From IMCC26077 sp964418325 (GTDB lineage Bacteria; Actinomycetota; Actinomycetes; Nanopelagicales; Nanopelagicaceae): a stretch of 64,000 bases of DNA. The translations under genes were made by a program, and so were the position numbers. Location of the stretch: contig CAYQLC010000004.1 of NCBI GenBank assembly GCA_964418325.1, positions 1-64,000 on the forward strand. The letters run 5' to 3'. This document shows positions 62,072-64,000 of the stretch, piece by piece (position 1 is the stretch's first letter; each line of letters begins with the position of its first letter). Under the pieces are notes generated by a model. That model was given only the letters and a program-made list of their open reading frames with translations. It had not been told where the DNA came from and ran no database searches.

Positions 62072-63310
62072 ATGAGAGCCCTAGTTATTGGCGCCGGAGG
62101 TGTTGGGCGCGCAATAGCCAACATCGCATCCAGGCGGCCATTTATCAAGAGTATGGTCATCGCCGATCGAACATTGGCCCGAGCCGAGGAAGCTGTAACC
62201 CGAGTGAAAGATGCTCGTTTTTCAGCGGCCCAAGTGAATGCAGCGGAACTTGAAGATATTCGCGAGCTGATTCGCAAAACCAAACCAGATATCGTGATCA
62301 ACGCGGTCGACCCTCGATTCGTCATGCCTATCTTTCTCGCATGCGAAATTGAAAATACCAATTACATGGATATGGCAATGTCGCTATCACGACAACACCC
62401 GCACTACCCATACAGCGAGACGGGTGTGAAGCTAGGTGATGAGCAATTTGCACGCGATTGGAATTGGTCAGAACGCGGTATCTACGCTCTAGTTGGCATG
62501 GGCATTGAACCGGGCTTAAGCGATGTATTTGCAAAATACGCCTCGGAAGAACTTTTCTCGCGTATCGATCAAATTACGATTCTTGATGGTTCAAATATTG
62601 TGGTTGAAGGATATGAATTCGCTCCCTCTTTCTCAATTTGGACCACGATTGAAGAATGTCTCAACCCGCCAATTGTTTGGGAGGATGGTCGCGGCTGGTT
62701 CACCACCGAACCATTTAGCGGCATCGAAACTTTTAATTTTCCTGAGGGTATTGGTCCAGTTCAGTGCGTCAACGTAGAGCACGAAGAGGTTGTATTGATC
62801 CCACGAAAGATTGATGCAAAGCGGGTCAATTTCAAATATGGATTAGGTGATCAGTTCATCACAATTCTTAAGACCATCCATCTACTAGGCATGGATCGCA
62901 AGGAGAGCGTTGATGTGCAAGGAATTCCCGTCTCACCTCGAGACCTGCTTTCGGCATCCCTTCCAGATCCTGCGAACTTGGGATCACGGATGAAAGGAAA
63001 GACTTGCGCTGGGGCATTAGTAAAAGGCCTTGATAAAAATGGAGACCCACGCGCGGTCTACCTCTACCACGTCGTTGATAACGCCTGGTCGATGGAGCAC
63101 TACGGGGATCAGGCAGTTGTTTGGCAGACCGCTATCAACCCCGTGATTGCTATGGAGCTCATTCATGAGGGAATCTGGAAACCTGAGGGAGTAAATGGCC
63201 CGGAGTGGTTCCCTGCTAAACCATATTTGGATAAATTAGAAGAGTACGGCACCAGTTGGGGACTAAGAGAAGAGGATGCAAGCGATATCACTCGCGAACT
63301 AACGGCATGA
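62072..63310 (+). CDS. Saccharopine dehydrogenase-like oxidoreductase
   Basis: A 412-aa NAD(P)-dependent enzyme. The Rossmann motif VIGAGGVGRAIANIA is at the N-terminus, DIVINAVDPRF follows at the end of the nucleotide-binding domain, and GMGIEPGLSDVFAKYA is typical of the saccharopine dehydrogenase/homospermidine synthase superfamily. AGGAG lies ten bases before the ATG. Lysine or polyamine metabolism is likely by family, but the exact reaction is not provable. It overlaps the GMC gene by four bases. Confidence 0.88.
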   Translation: MRALVIGAGGVGRAIANIASRRPFIKSMVIADRTLARAEEAVTRVKDARFSAAQVNAAELEDIRELIRKTKPDIVINAVDPRFVMPIFLACEIENTNYMDMAMSLSRQHPHYPYSETGVKLGDEQFARDWNWSERGIYALVGMGIEPGLSDVFAKYASEELFSRIDQITILDGSNIVVEGYEFAPSFSIWTTIEECLNPPIVWEDGRGWFTTEPFSGIETFNFPEGIGPVQCVNVEHEEVVLIPRKIDAKRVNFKYGLGDQFITILKTIHLLGMDRKESVDVQGIPVSPRDLLSASLPDPANLGSRMKGKTCAGALVKGLDKNGDPRAVYLYHVVDNAWSMEHYGDQAVVWQTAINPVIAMELIHEGIWKPEGVNGPEWFPAKPYLDKLEEYGTSWGLREEDASDITRELTA

Positions 63311-64000
63311 CCAAACATTTCGATGTCTTGATTATCGGATCTGGTTTTGGTGGCAGCGTGAGTGCGCTTAGGCTCTCTGAAAAAGGTTATCGCGTCGGAG
63401 TTCTCGAAGCAGGGCGTCGCTTTAATGATAAGGATTTTCCCAAGACATCATGGCGCCTTAATCGCTTTCTCTTTTTTCCGCGGCTGGGACTCACTGGTAT
63501 TCAAAGAATTCATGCGCTCCCTAATGTTCTGATACTCGCTGGCGCTGGGGTTGGCGGTGGTTCACTTGTTTATGCAAATACTTTGTATCGTCCTACCGAA
63601 AAGTATTTCAAGGATCCACAATGGTCAGAGATCACCGATTGGCGATCTGAACTCGCGCCTTGGTATGACCAAGCAGAGCGAATGCTTGGTGTGCAAATAA
63701 ACCCATACTTCACTAATTCTGATAAAGCGATGAAAGAGGTCGCCGATGAGATGGGCGTTGGACACACTTTCACAATGGCACCACTCGGAGTTCATTTCGG
63801 CAAGAAGCCTGGCGAAATTGTCGCTGATCCTTATTTTGGTGGCGTCGGACCTGAGCGAGTGAGTTGCCTACAGTGCGGAGGATGCATGACCGGTTGCCGC
63901 CACAACGCAAAAAACACATTGCCCAAGAATTACCTTGGCCTTGCTGAGATTGCTGGCGCAGAAGTCATCCCACTGACAACTGCACTCTCCCTGCAAGAAG
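63307..64000 (+). CDS. GMC family FAD oxidoreductase, N-terminal part (runs off the window)
   Basis: About 231 codons are visible. The protein starts MTKHFDVLIIGSGFGGSVSA, the FAD-binding Rossmann motif, followed by VLEAGRRF, LAGAGVGGGSLVYAN (FAD contact) and a cysteine cluster CLQCGGCMTGC near residue 190. The cholesterol-oxidase-like branch of GMC enzymes has the same features. Its ATG overlaps the stop of the previous gene (ATGA), so the two are probably co-translated. The substrate is unknown. Confidence 0.9.
   Translation, partial: MTKHFDVLIIGSGFGGSVSALRLSEKGYRVGVLEAGRRFNDKDFPKTSWRLNRFLFFPRLGLTGIQRIHALPNVLILAGAGVGGGSLVYANTLYRPTEKYFKDPQWSEITDWRSELAPWYDQAERMLGVQINPYFTNSDKAMKEVADEMGVGHTFTMAPLGVHFGKKPGEIVADPYFGGVGPERVSCLQCGGCMTGCRHNAKNTLPKNYLGLAEIAGAEVIPLTTALSLQE

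Overview
The window is a 64 kb piece of an actinobacterial (Actinomycetota) chromosome. Four conserved actinobacterial gene orders show this: tRNA-Thr, tRNA-Met, rpmG, two MaoC-type dehydratases and murB; tRNA-Trp, secE, nusG, rplK, rplA, rplJ, rplL, rpoB, rpoC, rpsL, rpsG, fusA; mfd, mazG, eno, ftsB/divIC, DUF501, ppx; and galU, moeA-like, rimJ, membrane protein. RpoC also carries the actinobacterial coiled-coil insertion, and PIN-PhoH and CopD-CtaG fusions are present. Base composition looks moderate (near 50% GC by eye), spacers are very short, and many genes overlap by 1-11 bases. With the lysine-rich Cys-containing tail of one secreted protein, this suggests a streamlined aquatic lineage such as the Nanopelagicales (acI); that placement is an inference. 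Two runs of exactly 100 N mark scaffold joins, so this is a draft or metagenome-type assembly.

Layout. 1-13.3 kb: one long minus-strand transcription and translation block, from tRNA-Trp through secE, nusG, rplKA, rplJL, rpoBC and rpsLG to a partial fusA, with structured intergenic leaders. 13.4-17.5 kb: an aminotransferase (+) facing murB, a glycosyltransferase, two MaoC proteins, rpmG and two tRNAs (-). 17.5-21.2 kb: PIN-PhoH, a cis-prenyltransferase, DUF3817, SURF1 and a small membrane protein (-). 20.9-24.6 kb: DUF4307 and greA (+), a DrrAB-type ABC exporter (-, broken by a gap) and an MFS transporter (+). 24.7-36 kb: a Bax-inhibitor-like protein, a large secreted protein, tRNA-Leu, then the mfd-to-UDG run (-). 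36-44 kb: ppc (+); glmU, prs, rplY, pth (-); tRNA-Gln; a TetR-MarR regulator pair (+). 44-50 kb: rsmI, metG, tatD, rsmA, ispE (-) and a PMT mannosyltransferase (+). 50-58 kb: galU, a gephyrin-like MoeA paralogue, rimJ and a GlpR-like membrane protein (-); 5-FTHF cyclo-ligase (+); acyl-CoA dehydrogenase, CopD-CtaG and CopC (-). 57.7-64 kb: an FmdB protein, a 58-aa membrane ORF, a TetR/MMPL divergent pair, purU, tRNA-Arg, a saccharopine-dehydrogenase-like enzyme and the start of a GMC oxidoreductase.

Nearly everything is housekeeping: ribosome and RNA polymerase, cell wall precursors (murB, glmU, galU, uppS-like), glycolysis and anaplerosis (eno, ppc), isoprenoids (ispE), one-carbon metabolism (5-FCL, purU), repair (mfd, UDG, mazG) and cytochrome oxidase assembly (SURF1, CtaG, CopCD). 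I saw no insertion sequence, prophage, CRISPR array or restriction system.

Items most worth a second look: a MoeA/gephyrin paralogue with domain II deleted and its catalytic motifs lost, beside a GlpR-like membrane protein (probable divisome module); an L10 leader with an explicit attenuator, and a twin structured element (core CGTTTTGAC) before both rplJ and rpsL; a CopC protein with no histidine; a secreted protein with a basic two-Cys C-terminal tail; a class I tRNA with a UAA anticodon; a tRNA-Gln with A54/A60 in its T-loop; and a 55-bp duplicated contig overlap around the first N gap.
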